Of a DNA stretch of 64,000 nucleotides, positions 27,333 through 34,535 are shown piece by piece. This DNA is from Planctomycetota bacterium (lineage in GTDB: Bacteria; Planctomycetota; Phycisphaerae; Phycisphaerales; UBA1924). Position 1 is the stretch's first letter, and the number at the start of each line of letters is the position of its first letter. The stretch lies in NCBI GenBank assembly GCA_018968885.1, contig JAGWZK010000001.1, positions 186,001-250,000 on the forward strand, given 5' to 3'. The translations under genes were made by a program, and so were the position numbers. A model generated the notes under the pieces. It saw only the letters and a list, made by a program, of their open reading frames with translations. It ran no database searches and had not been told where the DNA came from.

Positions 27333-28313
27333 ATGCGGGTTGTTTCCCTTGTTCCCAGCGCCACCGAGATCCTCGCCCTCCTGATTCAGGAGGCGGGCCC
27401 TTCGTGCCCGGTTCAACTGGTTGGACGCTCCCACGAATGCGACTTCCCTCCTTCACTCGCCGATGTGCCAATCCTGACTTCTCAGACCACCACGCCGGGG
27501 TCACCATCCGAAATCGATTCCCAAGTTCGGGCCCAACTGGAAACCGCATCCTCTTTATACACTCTCGATGCCCGGCGGCTGGCGGACCTGAAACCGGACC
27601 TGATCATCACCCAGGATCTGTGCTCGGTGTGTTCTATCGATCTCACCACCGTTCGCGGCATCGCTCAAGGGCTTTCCCCCTCGCCTTCCATTCTCTCTCT
27701 GAACCCCGACACGGTGGAGGCGATGCTGGATGACATCCATCGCGTGGGGGTGGCGGTTGGATTGCAAGCCGTTGCCAGCACAGTGGTTGTGCGCTTGAGA
27801 GAGCGGCTGCACACGGCCCAGGAATACGTCAATCCCTTTGATCCGCCGATTGCCGTGGCGTTTCTGGAATGGACTGATCCGATCTTTGTCGGGGGGCATT
27901 GGACCCCCCAACTGATTGAGAGGGCGGGGGGAAGTCACGTTTTGAATCCGACGCAGGCGGCGGATGAATCGGGTGCCGCGATGGGGCCGCAGATGGCGTA
28001 TCGCAAGGCGGGAAAGAGCGTGAAGGTGCCGCGGGAGATTCTGGCGGCGACCAATCCCGACCGGATCATCATCTGCCCATGTGGATTGGACTTGGCAGCG
28101 ACGCGGGAATGTTTTGCGCAACTCATGCAACAGCAGTGGTTTAGAGAGATGCGAGCGGTTCGGATGGGGGAGGTGGCGTTGGTAGATGGGAATCAGTATT
28201 TCAATCGGCCCGGGCCGCGGCTGGTGGATGGGTTGGAATGGCTGGTGGGGTGGCTGCAGGGGAGGCCGGAGGTGATTCCGGAGGGTTTTGTTTGGGATGC
28301 GATGGCAAAGTGA
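27333..28313 (+). CDS. Cobalamin-binding-like (BtuF/TroA-fold) protein without signal peptide
   Basis: 326 residues from the ATG at 27333. It begins RVVSLVPSATEILALL, the strand-helix start of BtuF-type vitamin B12 binding proteins, and continues with LVGRSHECDFPPSLADVPILT, LKPDLIITQDLCSVCSID, VAFLEWTDPIFVGGHWTPQLIERAGG and NPDRIIICPCGLDLAAT. No export signal precedes the domain, so it may stay in the cytoplasm, as in other single-gene members of this family. No BtuC/BtuD gene is adjacent. It is divergent from gspD. Base composition changes inside the gene: C-rich coding strand in the first third, G-rich afterwards. Confidence 0.8.
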   Translation: MRVVSLVPSATEILALLIQEAGPSCPVQLVGRSHECDFPPSLADVPILTSQTTTPGSPSEIDSQVRAQLETASSLYTLDARRLADLKPDLIITQDLCSVCSIDLTTVRGIAQGLSPSPSILSLNPDTVEAMLDDIHRVGVAVGLQAVASTVVVRLRERLHTAQEYVNPFDPPIAVAFLEWTDPIFVGGHWTPQLIERAGGSHVLNPTQAADESGAAMGPQMAYRKAGKSVKVPREILAATNPDRIIICPCGLDLAATRECFAQLMQQQWFREMRAVRMGEVALVDGNQYFNRPGPRLVDGLEWLVGWLQGRPEVIPEGFVWDAMAK

Positions 28314-28901
28314 TGCCTGCAGTTTTCCTGCAACAGAATGTGTTGACGGTGCGTACCATTTTTTGTATCCTCTCTTTCGCTCCCTTCCATATGGGGGGTG
28401 GGAAGGGGGCAAACGTTTGCGGCGAGGTGGCAACACCGAAGCCCGCGGACGTGGCAGGTGCGACTGGCCATTTGGCTTCATTCGACCTGAATCGTTCTGA
28501 TAGGGTGATGTTGAGTCACCCGGCTTATTCAAGCCCTTTGTCAGAGACGCCTGCCGACAATCCGGAATGAAGATCGCAGTGCTCGCCGGCCACCAGACAA
28601 TCCGCCGGGCGGGTGCGAGAAGGTCTTCAGGGTGTTCGTCGGTCGGCAAAGCCACCCTCGTCCAGCATTCGCGACGCGTCTCGGCGCCTCGGATGTCCTC
28701 ACCCCAAGAAGTGTGATCAAGTTCTGCTTTGGCAGGGCAAGAACACACGAGGACGACTGGTGATTTCGCCCAATCGATTGTCAGGGTTCTCGAACGCGAC
28801 CCTTCCTTAGCGTTCGCACCGGACGGTGGATCCCCGGTTGTGTGGTATCGCAGCGTTCGCTGCACATGCAACCCTCCCTCCAGCCGTCCTCCGGAGTTCA
28901 T
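28314..28901 (+). other. Long leader region upstream of the pilin-like gene
   Basis: About 588 bases without a convincing gene. A good promoter lies at 28343-28371, so most of the stretch should be transcribed as a 5' leader. It contains several small hairpins: a GGTG-GCAA-CACC tetraloop at 28427-28438, a GGGTGA...TCACCC stem at 28503-28521, and a GGCTT...AAGCC stem at 28522-28535. A 65-residue frame at 28613-28810 has no ribosome site and looks accidental. I could not match it to a known riboswitch. Confidence 0.5.
28343..28371 (+). promoter_or_regulatory. Sigma-70-type promoter for the pilin-like transcript
   Basis: TTGACG (28343-28348), a 17-base spacer, and TATCCT (28366-28371). Transcription would start near 28378, more than 500 bases before the pilin ATG. 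Confidence 0.6.
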
Positions 28902-29855
28902 ATGAAGAAGAATCTCAAGGCCTTTACGCTGATCGAGCTGCTGGTGGTTATCGCCATCATCGCCCTCCTCATCGCCATCCTGCTCCCCGCCCTCGGTAAG
29001 GCGCGCGCTGCTGCTCGTCAGCTCAAGTGCTCCACCCAGGTTCGCGGCATCATGCAGGGCAACGTGATCTGGGCTCAGTCGAACGGCGACAAGTACCCCC
29101 TCCCCTCTGACCTCGACAAGAACAACAACACCGTCGCGACGACGACCCCCATCGAGGCGAAGGACAACAACAAGAACATCATGTCCATCCTGATCTACAA
29201 CGGTTACATCCCCACTGAAATGGGTGTGACCCCCGCCGAAGCCAACGGCAACATCAAGGCCTACGAGGGTTACCAGTTCAACAGCCCCCAGCAGGCCGCT
29301 GCTTCTGACAAGTCTCTGGCCCTGTGGGACCCCGGCTTCCGCGCCATCACCAGCGATGCTGGCCAGGGTGTGAGCACGACGATCACCGCTGGTGGCGTTT
29401 CTTACGCCATCAACATCCCCTTTGCTGGTCGCAAGGCCCGCTGGGGTAACACCTTCACCGCCACCGAAGTTGCCGTCGGCAACCGCGGTCCGGTGTACGA
29501 AGCCAACGGCAGCGGCGCAACGCTGACCTGGAAGCTCAAGGCCGATGGCACCGGCACCGGCTCGAACAGCCTCCTGATTCACGGCAGCCGCACGACCTGG
29601 GAAGGCAACCTCGGCTTCAACGACAACCACGTTGACTACGTGACCAAGCCCGATCCCGAGGCCGTCACCTTCACCTTCACCGGCCTGGCTGCTGGTCAGC
29701 GCACCCAGCCCGACAACGTTTTCGTCAACGAGAACGATGGCACTCGCGTGGTCGACACCTCCCTCAACCAGACCAACGCCCTGATCAAGATGATCCCCTC
29801 GGGCGGCGTGACTGGCGCTAGCACCAACCTGACCGTCACCTTCTACCAGGACTAA
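28902..29855 (+). CDS. Type II secretion / type IV pilin-like prepilin
   Basis: 317 residues from the ATG at 28902, with GGAG (28892-28895) in place as ribosome site. The leader MKKNLKAF is followed by the prepilin cleavage and methylation motif [16 protein letters not shown], with the Glu at mature position 5. The rest is a large, mostly beta domain ending [10 protein letters not shown]. Planctomycetes use many such proteins as pseudopilins or surface filaments. Base composition is balanced and codons look optimised (aac, aag, ggc), unlike the skewed genes around it, which suggests high expression. A strong promoter with a long leader precedes it and an intrinsic terminator follows. Confidence 0.85.
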   Translation: MKKNLKAFTLIELLVVIAIIALLIAILLPALGKARAAARQLKCSTQVRGIMQGNVIWAQSNGDKYPLPSDLDKNNNTVATTTPIEAKDNNKNIMSILIYNGYIPTEMGVTPAEANGNIKAYEGYQFNSPQQAAASDKSLALWDPGFRAITSDAGQGVSTTITAGGVSYAINIPFAGRKARWGNTFTATEVAVGNRGPVYEANGSGATLTWKLKADGTGTGSNSLLIHGSRTTWEGNLGFNDNHVDYVTKPDPEAVTFTFTGLAAGQRTQPDNVFVNENDGTRVVDTSLNQTNALIKMIPSGGVTGASTNLTVTFYQD

Positions 29856-29886
29856 TTCCTGAGTTGATTGGTACATCGAGTTCTTT

Positions 29887-29923
29887 CCAACCCCCTGGCC
29901 ATTGGCTGGGGGGTTGTGTTTTT
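29887..29923 (+). terminator. Intrinsic terminator of the pilin-like gene
   Basis: Arm AACCCCCTGGCC (29889-29900) pairs with GGCTGGGGGGTT (29904-29915), with a one-base mismatch or bulge, followed by GTGTTTTT. It ends the single-gene transcript. Confidence 0.8.
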
Positions 29924-29929
29924 GGGAGA

Positions 29930-29946
29930 GAGGCACTGGGCACTAG
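29930..29946. repeat. Short copy of the GGCACTAGGCAC repeat (family B)
   Basis: gaggcactgggcactag matches the tandem GGCACTAGGCAC units at 34439-34476 and 36921-36950. It lies just downstream of the pilin terminator. Confidence 0.5.
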
Positions 29947-30002
29947 TGGGATGCGGAAAGGCAGAGAGGTAAGAGGGGGATCAAGTGGTGCGGGAAGTAC
30001 CC

Positions 30003-30455
30003 GCACCGCTGGCGCGGTGCACAACCAAGTGCGTTGATCTTGTACGTGGGTGTGGCTGCGCCACTACCCCCGTCTATTCACCGATGCCGCTACGCGGCGT
30101 CAAATCCCCTCACGGAGGTACCCAACCTGACTATTCACCATTGCAGGTACGCGGCGGAAGCATGTATGACATCGCGTAGCGATGGTGGTGAATAGCCGTG
30201 GGCTGTCGCGCAGCGACGCCCACGGAGCACGTCCTCCTTTCGAGCTGTGCACCACGCAGTGGTGCAGTTGGCCCACCAGCACCGCTGGCGCGGTGCCGTG
30301 TTGATGGGTTGGGCGAGTTCCGGGGGTGGGGCTACGCCCCAACCCCCGTCTATTCACCATTGCCGCTACGCGGCAGAAGTTGCCGCAGATTGAGTTCGTG
30401 GGGTTGAGATGTTGCGGCAACCCACGTTCATCGACGGTTGCCGCTGCGCGACAGA
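30003..30455. repeat. Cluster of REP-like palindromes upstream of the IS200-like transposase
   Basis: A dense set of short stems with TAC, GTA, TGC, GCA or TGGC loops. GCACCGC-TGGC-GCGGTGC occurs twice, identically (30003-30020 and 30279-30296). The word CTATTCACC followed by a small stem occurs at 30074-30098 (GCCGC-TAC-GCGGC), 30131-30154 and 30350-30374 on the plus strand, and inverted at 30170-30195 (CATCGC-GTA-GCGATG). A longer hairpin precedes CTATTCACC in three of the four copies (for example 30196-30225). A further stem is TGCACCAC-GCA-GTGGTGCA at 30248-30266. A degenerate copy may lie at 30428-30455. No gene is supported in this roughly 450-base stretch. Confidence 0.8.
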
Positions 30456-30477
30456 TGCGTGTGGTACATTCATCGTC

Positions 30478-30930
30478 ATGGCCAACACGTTGACGAGCAT
30501 TCTGATTCACATCACATTTTCGACGAAGAATCGTGAGCCGATGATTGCAGCCGACATTCGCGACGAGTTGTTTCAATACATGGGTGGCGTGTGCCGCGAG
30601 ATGAAATGCGTGCTGGTGCATGCGGGCGGGGTGAGTGATCACGTTCATCTCCTGATTTCACTGGACAAGACTGTGTGTGTTTCGGATCTGATGATGCATG
30701 TGAAGCGGGCGAGTTCGGGGTGGATGAAGAACAGTCGGCCGGGGCAGCACCTGTTTGCGTGGCAGGATGGGTATTTCGCGTTTTCAGTTGGACATGATGA
30801 TGTGGAGCGAGTGCGGGCGTATTTTGACGGGCAAGAAGAGCATCATGCGAGGGTTGATTTCAAGACAGAGATGGAAACGTTTTTGAAGAAGTATGGTGTG
30901 GCGTTTGATCCGAAGTATGTTTGGAACTGA
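30478..30930 (+). CDS. IS200-like / REP-associated tyrosine transposase (Y1, HUH)
   Basis: 150 residues. The HUH metal motif is H55-V-H57 in GVSDHVHLLIS. The likely nucleophile is Tyr115 in RVRAYFDGQEEHH. ILIHITFSTKNREPMI at the N-terminus and FAWQDGYFAFSV plus FLKKYGVAFDPKYVWN at the C-terminus match the small IS200/REP-type transposase family, which cleaves and joins single-stranded DNA at hairpins. No TnpB or second ORF is present, and only the upstream side carries palindromes. This fits a RAYT with its REP substrates better than a complete IS. The gene is intact. It lies 21 nt from the end of the convergent phage-like operon. Confidence 0.88.
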   Translation: MANTLTSILIHITFSTKNREPMIAADIRDELFQYMGGVCREMKCVLVHAGGVSDHVHLLISLDKTVCVSDLMMHVKRASSGWMKNSRPGQHLFAWQDGYFAFSVGHDDVERVRAYFDGQEEHHARVDFKTEMETFLKKYGVAFDPKYVWN

Positions 30931-30951
30931 CCTGCACTCAGTGTGTTGAGT

Positions 30952-31221
30952 TCAGCGTGTGGTGCGGGGGCGGCGGCGTGACTGGAGTCGGGGTTGGAGG
31001 CGATTGAGGAGGATGCGTTGGGTGGATTCGAGGGCGGTGAGGGCGCGGGTGCAGTTTTGAGTGAGGGTGGCGAGGGTGTCGAAGCCGAGGCGTTCGGTGA
31101 TGAGTTTGTTGTGGGCGTCGGCGAGTTGTTTGTCGCGTGTGAGTGCCGCGCGTCGCTCGAGAAGCCAGCAGCAGGCGATGAGGCCGGCTGCGCCGAAGTT
31201 GGTGAGGAGGGTGGGGTCCAT
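30952..31221 (-). CDS. Small membrane-anchored phage-like protein (possible holin or Rz-like role)
   Basis: 89 residues. One N-terminal hydrophobic segment (LLTNFGAAGLIACCWLLE) is followed by an amphipathic, probably coiled region (RDKQLADAHNKLITERLGFDTLATLTQNCTRALTALESTQ) and a basic tail. This resembles small phage membrane proteins placed after tail genes, but the function is inferred only from layout. GGAG lies about 5 nt before the ATG. It is the last gene of the minus-strand capsid operon. The opposite strand and alternate frames give low-complexity shadows. Confidence 0.6.
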   Translation of the reverse strand: MDPTLLTNFGAAGLIACCWLLERRAALTRDKQLADAHNKLITERLGFDTLATLTQNCTRALTALESTQRILLNRLQPRLQSRRRPRTTR

Positions 31222-31283
31222 GGGGGCTCCGGAGAATCGAGGTGTCGAGCGGAGGAGAGCAGGAGAGCAACTCGCTGCGCGGA

Positions 31284-31658
31284 TCAGGTGGGGAGGAGTT
31301 TGCGGAAGGTGGCGGAGTAGGTGATGGAGCGGGTGCGGGCGCGATCGGTGGGGGCGAGTTCTTTGAAAGCGACGAAGTGGATGTCGGACCAGGTGTGGCC
31401 GTGGTCGTCGATGAGATCGGCGGCGGTGGGAGGGTGAGTGAGGAGCGCGGTGATGTTGTTGCGCAGCGTCCAGAGAGCAGATTCGGTGGAGGCGACGAGG
31501 CGGCCGGTGACGGTGATGACAAGCTCTTTGAGGCCGATGGGGAGAGAGGCGGGGTCGAGCGCGCCCTGGGAGATGAGTGGGATGAGGGTTTGTCCTTGAT
31601 CGCCGATGGTGAAGCGATGAGGCCCGACGAAGATGGAGAGGCCGTTGAAGGTGGACAT
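31284..31658 (-). CDS. Phage-like structural protein, probably tail-associated
   Basis: 124 residues, MSTFNGLSIFVGPHRFTIG... to ...ITYSATFRKLLPT, mostly predicted beta-strand with no signal or membrane segment. I recognise no family by motif. Size, position behind the capsid and connector-like genes, and coupling to the neighbour (9 nt after its stop) suggest a head-completion or tail protein. GAGGTG lies 6 nt upstream of the ATG. Confidence 0.55.
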   Translation of the reverse strand: MSTFNGLSIFVGPHRFTIGDQGQTLIPLISQGALDPASLPIGLKELVITVTGRLVASTESALWTLRNNITALLTHPPTAADLIDDHGHTWSDIHFVAFKELAPTDRARTRSITYSATFRKLLPT

Positions 31659-31667
31659 GACAGCACC

Positions 31668-32063
31668 TCAGAGGATGGTGATGGGGTCGGTGGCGCCATT
31701 GGTTGAGATGGCGATGAGGGAGATGGTGCGGGTGGCGCCTTTGGGATTGAGGGAATGGGTGCAGGAGCGGACGACGGTGGAGGCCTGGAGGGTGAGAGAG
31801 CCACTGTCGGAGTCGTTGGGTTTGGCGTGGATAGTGAGGGTGGCGGAGGAAGAGGGAAGGGGCGCGGCGAAGTCGGATGAGGTGAGATACTGAAGGATGG
31901 TGATGAGAACTTTCTGCTCGGGGATATCGGCGAAGGTGGGGTGTGGGCCTGCATCGGAGAAGTCGATGGCTTCGCGCGACGCGGTGCGATCGATGGAGAT
32001 GGAGGAGACGCTAGAGAGGAGGAGAGAACCGAAGGTGACGCGAGTGGGGGATGAGAGGAACAT
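31668..32063 (-). CDS. Phage-like structural protein, probably tail-associated
   Basis: 131 residues from the ATG at 32063 (MFLSSPTRVTFGSLLLSSVSSISIDR). GGAG 8 nt upstream fixes this start over the longer frame to 32105. The sequence is beta-rich (ATLTIHAKPNDSDSGSLTLQASTVVRSC) and ends TISLIAISTNGATDPITIL. Function unknown; placement suggests a tail or neck protein. It is followed 9 nt later by the next structural gene and preceded by a roughly 230-nt gap filled with repeats. Confidence 0.55.
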   Translation of the reverse strand: MFLSSPTRVTFGSLLLSSVSSISIDRTASREAIDFSDAGPHPTFADIPEQKVLITILQYLTSSDFAAPLPSSSATLTIHAKPNDSDSGSLTLQASTVVRSCTHSLNPKGATRTISLIAISTNGATDPITIL

Positions 32064-32100
32064 GGCAAAATCTCCAGAAGGGAGGCATAAAACCGAAGAG

Positions 32101-32270
32101 TTCAACGCAGAGGCACAGAGACGCAGAGGTTGATCGGAGGAAGAAAGAGGAAGTGACGGAGTGGCAGAGTGAAGAGATGAGAATTGCAGATTTGAAATTC
32201 AGATTTGAAAAGAATCAGAAGCAGCAGAAGAAAAGCGTGAGAGACACACTGACCCCAAAGCGGGTCAGTG
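32101..32270. repeat. Gap with dispersed repeats A and C and a perfect hairpin
   Basis: 32101-32150 carries family A (TTCAACGCAGAGGCACAGAG... then CGGAGGAAGA), also found at 32969-33019. 32183-32212 carries family C (GCAGATTTGAAATTCAGATT), also found at 36969-37000. 32247-32255 and 32262-32270 form a perfect nine-pair stem CACTGACCC/GGGTCAGTG. The gap lies inside the phage-like operon. Confidence 0.65.
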
Positions 32271-32297
32271 GCACGGAGAAGGGCATTGGGAAGGGAG

Positions 32298-32945
32298 TCA
32301 GGCGCGAGTGAGGTGGAATTGGGAGGGGGAGCGGGTGGTATCGGGGAGGCCATCGGAGTTGGTATCGAGTTGGGCGGAGATGAAGCGTGCCGCGCGTTCG
32401 AAGAGGAGCATGTAGACCGTTGCAGCGCGGGCGATGGAAGCGGAGGAGGGGAGGGTGAGAGAGGCGGCATCGGCGAGATGACGGAGAGTGAGGAGAGCGA
32501 TGGGGCGGATGAGTGTGCGGGGATTGGTGATGTGGAGTTCGGTGAGGGTGCCGCTGGGAGGGGATGTGGAGGAGGGAGTGAGGCCGAGGGATGAGAGGAT
32601 TTCGGATTCGGCGGCGGCGAGCTGGGGGGCGAAGGTGTGGATGGAGTAGGGGCGATCGGTGAGTGTGCCGATGGGGAGAGGAGAGCCGCTGGGTTCGGCA
32701 CGGAGGCGGGAGATGGTGAGGGTGTTGGCGGAGGTGCGGGCGATGATCTCGTAGGAGATGTCGTCGATGGTGATAATGTGGCCGGGAGAGATGTTGGCGG
32801 CGGTGAAGGTGGAGTCTTGAGTTGATGCGGTGAGCGCGGTGGCACTGACGGAGCAGACGCCGGTGGAGAGGCGCTGGCCGAGCCAGGAGACGGAGCGGAG
32901 GAGGGAGGGATCGATGACGAGGAGGTCGCGGTCGGAGGTGAGCAT
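32298..32945 (-). CDS. Phage-like head-tail connector candidate
   Basis: 215 residues. The start (MLTSDRDLLVIDPSLLRSVSWLGQRLSTG) is followed by a beta domain (ITIDDISYEIIARTSANTLTISRLR) and a helical segment with LRHLADAASL and YMLLFERAARFISAQLDTNSDGLPD. It lies directly downstream of the capsid gene, where head-completion or connector proteins usually sit. The assignment is from position; I see no decisive motif. A run AAAGGAACTCCC before the ATG supports the start. Confidence 0.55.
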   Translation of the reverse strand: MLTSDRDLLVIDPSLLRSVSWLGQRLSTGVCSVSATALTASTQDSTFTAANISPGHIITIDDISYEIIARTSANTLTISRLRAEPSGSPLPIGTLTDRPYSIHTFAPQLAAAESEILSSLGLTPSSTSPPSGTLTELHITNPRTLIRPIALLTLRHLADAASLTLPSSASIARAATVYMLLFERAARFISAQLDTNSDGLPDTTRSPSQFHLTRA

Positions 32946-32968
32946 GGGAGTTCCTTTTTGAAGGACTT

Positions 32969-33019
32969 TTCAACGCAGAGTCACAGAGACGCAGAGGACA
33001 ATCGGAGGAAGACGAGAAG
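32969..33019. repeat. Dispersed repeat family A, second copy
   Basis: TTCAACGCAGAGTCACAGAG followed by ACGCAGAGGACAATCGGAGG matches 32101-32150 over about 45 bases. A third fragment (acaacgcagaggcggggaga) is at 34491-34510. All three sit in gaps between capsid-operon genes. Confidence 0.7.
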
Positions 33020-33080
33020 AGAGAGGAAGAGGTGCAGAAGAGAAATGGGCAAATAAGCGAGGAAGGAGAAAGGCGGGGTT

Positions 33081-33192
33081 CGTCCGCACAAAGTGCGGGC
33101 GGTGTAGAGAGGCGTTTTCCGGGGGCTGGATCGCCCAATCTTCGATTGGTCGCTCTGCGCACCCCGGCAATTCTCGTTCGCCCTACGGGCGA
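33081..33192 (+). repeat. Composite REP-like element, copy 1
   Basis: In order: CGTCCGCACAAAGTGCGGG (stem), TTTTCCGGGGGCT, a stem around TCGCCCAATCTTCGATTGG, GGTCGCTCTGCGC, CCCGGCAATTCTCGTTCG, and the stem CGCCC-TAC-GGGCG. The same blocks in the same order occur inverted at 63431-63529. A stem with a TAC loop is also the core of the palindromes next to the transposase. It lies between the capsid and connector-like genes. Confidence 0.75.
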
Positions 33193-33247
33193 AGAGGGAA
33201 CGGAAAGCCTTGCCGCGGACAGTGGCCTGCGGCAAGACTGAGAGTGA

Positions 33248-34420
33248 TCAGGTGATGCTGAGGCCGCGGATCATGCCGTGGGCGAGTTCGTTGCGGAACT
33301 CGAGGGTGTATTCGCCCAGGAGTTGTCCACTGACGGAATCGCCGGTGGTGGCGAGGGGTTTGTAGTGGAAGGAGCGATTGGTGAGGGGGAGGACGTTGAT
33401 GCGTGAGGAATCGAGGAGGAGGAGGGAATCAGCGGGCATCCAGCGTGAGACGACGACGCGGCAGACACCGAAATCGGATTCGTAGACGCTGACCATTTCA
33501 CCGAGGCGTGCATCGGCGGGGGAGTAGGCGCGTGCGGTGCTGGCGATGAACTGGTTGATGCGGCGCTTTTGGAAGCCACCGACGACGATGGTGTCGACGG
33601 AGCCATTGGATTGCTCCCAGATATTGCGGAGGGCGGTGTTGACGAGGGTTTCGTTGAGGTCGGTGCCGCTGCCGCCACCGGAGGGGAAGCCGCCGGAGCC
33701 GGGAGTGAACTTGTTGGTGGTGATGTATTTGACGAGGCCATCCATGGTGCGGCGGACGGAGGAAGTGCCCTGGGGGTTGGTGCTGGCGGCGACGCCATTG
33801 ATGATGCAGTTTTCGAGATCGCGAAGGAGTTCGCGGGCGCGTTCGGACTTTTGGTAGTCGAGCTCATCGGCGATACCGATTTTGCGTGCGGCCTGCATGG
33901 AGCCACTGACATCGACGGTTGCGGAGAAGATCTGGGTGTAGTTCTGTCGACGCTGACGAGTGGTGGCGCGGGCGGCGGAGGCGGGGGCGCCTTCGAGGGC
34001 GGCGTTGCCGATGATGTGGAGACGGCGGCCGTTGGTGAGGGTGAAGGCGGGGGATGAGCCGTAACGACGGATGACGGTGATGATGCTGGCGTTGATGGCG
34101 GTGACGAGGAGGACTTCGCTCGAGGTATCGGGGCGAACCAGATCACCAACCTGGAAGCGGGAGATATTGGCGACGGTGATGTCGGTGCAATCCTGACCGT
34201 TGGGGGAGAAGGTGGTCTGATTGACGGAATCGAAATTGGGGAGGAGGGTGTCTTCGATCCACTCGTGGACAGTGGATTGCGCGACGCGCTGAGGATCGCC
34301 GAGACGATCGAGGAGAGGAGTTTCATAGGGAGAGACGATGGAGATGATGTCGGAGATGTCTTCGGCGAGTTCGGGGAGAGTGGAGCCGGCATCGAAGGTG
34401 GATTTTCCGGTGTAAGGCAT
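33248..34420 (-). CDS. Major capsid protein, SU10-like (DUF5309) type
   Basis: About 390 residues from the ATG at 34420 (MPYTGKSTFDAG), with AAAGGA upstream; the longer frame runs into repeat B and is unlikely. The N-terminal block SDIISIVSPYETPLLDRLGD, then STVHEWIEDTLLPN, QIFSATVDVSGSMQAARKIGIADELDYQKSERARELLRDLENCIING, and the late blocks VVVSRWMPADSLLLLDSSRINVLPL and LLGEYTLEFRNELAHG are those of SU10-type capsid proteins with the HK97 fold. The frame is intact. It should form the shell of a virus-like particle together with the portal and scaffold-like gene upstream. Confidence 0.82.
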   Translation of the reverse strand: MPYTGKSTFDAGSTLPELAEDISDIISIVSPYETPLLDRLGDPQRVAQSTVHEWIEDTLLPNFDSVNQTTFSPNGQDCTDITVANISRFQVGDLVRPDTSSEVLLVTAINASIITVIRRYGSSPAFTLTNGRRLHIIGNAALEGAPASAARATTRQRRQNYTQIFSATVDVSGSMQAARKIGIADELDYQKSERARELLRDLENCIINGVAASTNPQGTSSVRRTMDGLVKYITTNKFTPGSGGFPSGGGSGTDLNETLVNTALRNIWEQSNGSVDTIVVGGFQKRRINQFIASTARAYSPADARLGEMVSVYESDFGVCRVVVSRWMPADSLLLLDSSRINVLPLTNRSFHYKPLATTGDSVSGQLLGEYTLEFRNELAHGMIRGLSIT

Positions 34421-34438
34421 GGGGAGTCCTTTCAAGAG

Positions 34439-34476
34439 AGGCACTAGGCACTTGGCACTAGGCACTAGGCACTAGG
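34439..34476. repeat. Tandem GGCACTAGGCAC repeat (family B) before the capsid gene
   Basis: Five near-identical 7-8 base units of ggcacta/ggcactt type lie directly upstream of the capsid ribosome site. Related arrays occur at 36921-36950, inside a glycosyltransferase gene, and at 29930-29946. Confidence 0.7.
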
Positions 34477-34535
34477 GGAAAGAAAGACAGACAACGCAGA
34501 GGCGGGGAGAAATGGGGTCAATGAGGCGGTGAGGA

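Noticed and set aside
28403-28470. Possible c-di-GMP-I (GEMM) riboswitch in the pilin leader
   Set aside because: GGGCAAAC and GAAGCC blocks recall the motif, but the GAAA tetraloop, the GACGCAAAGCC core and the closing stem are not found in the right order.
28613-28810. 65-residue frame in the pilin leader
   Set aside because: No ribosome site, basic low-information sequence and no domain. It is better explained as part of an untranslated leader.
27555-29936. A 793-residue minus-strand open frame antisense to the BtuF-like and pilin genes
   Set aside because: It lies opposite two clearly real genes, has low-complexity Gly/Val/His composition and no family motifs.
30003-30455. CRISPR array at the palindrome cluster
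   Set aside because: The repeats are short, of unequal length and spacing, partly inverted and self-complementary, and no cas gene is present.
30938-32068. A 376-residue open frame on the minus strand across the tail-like genes
   Set aside because: It is almost entirely Ser/Pro repeats and overlaps three shorter frames that have ribosome sites and normal protein composition. It is a shadow of the skewed base composition.
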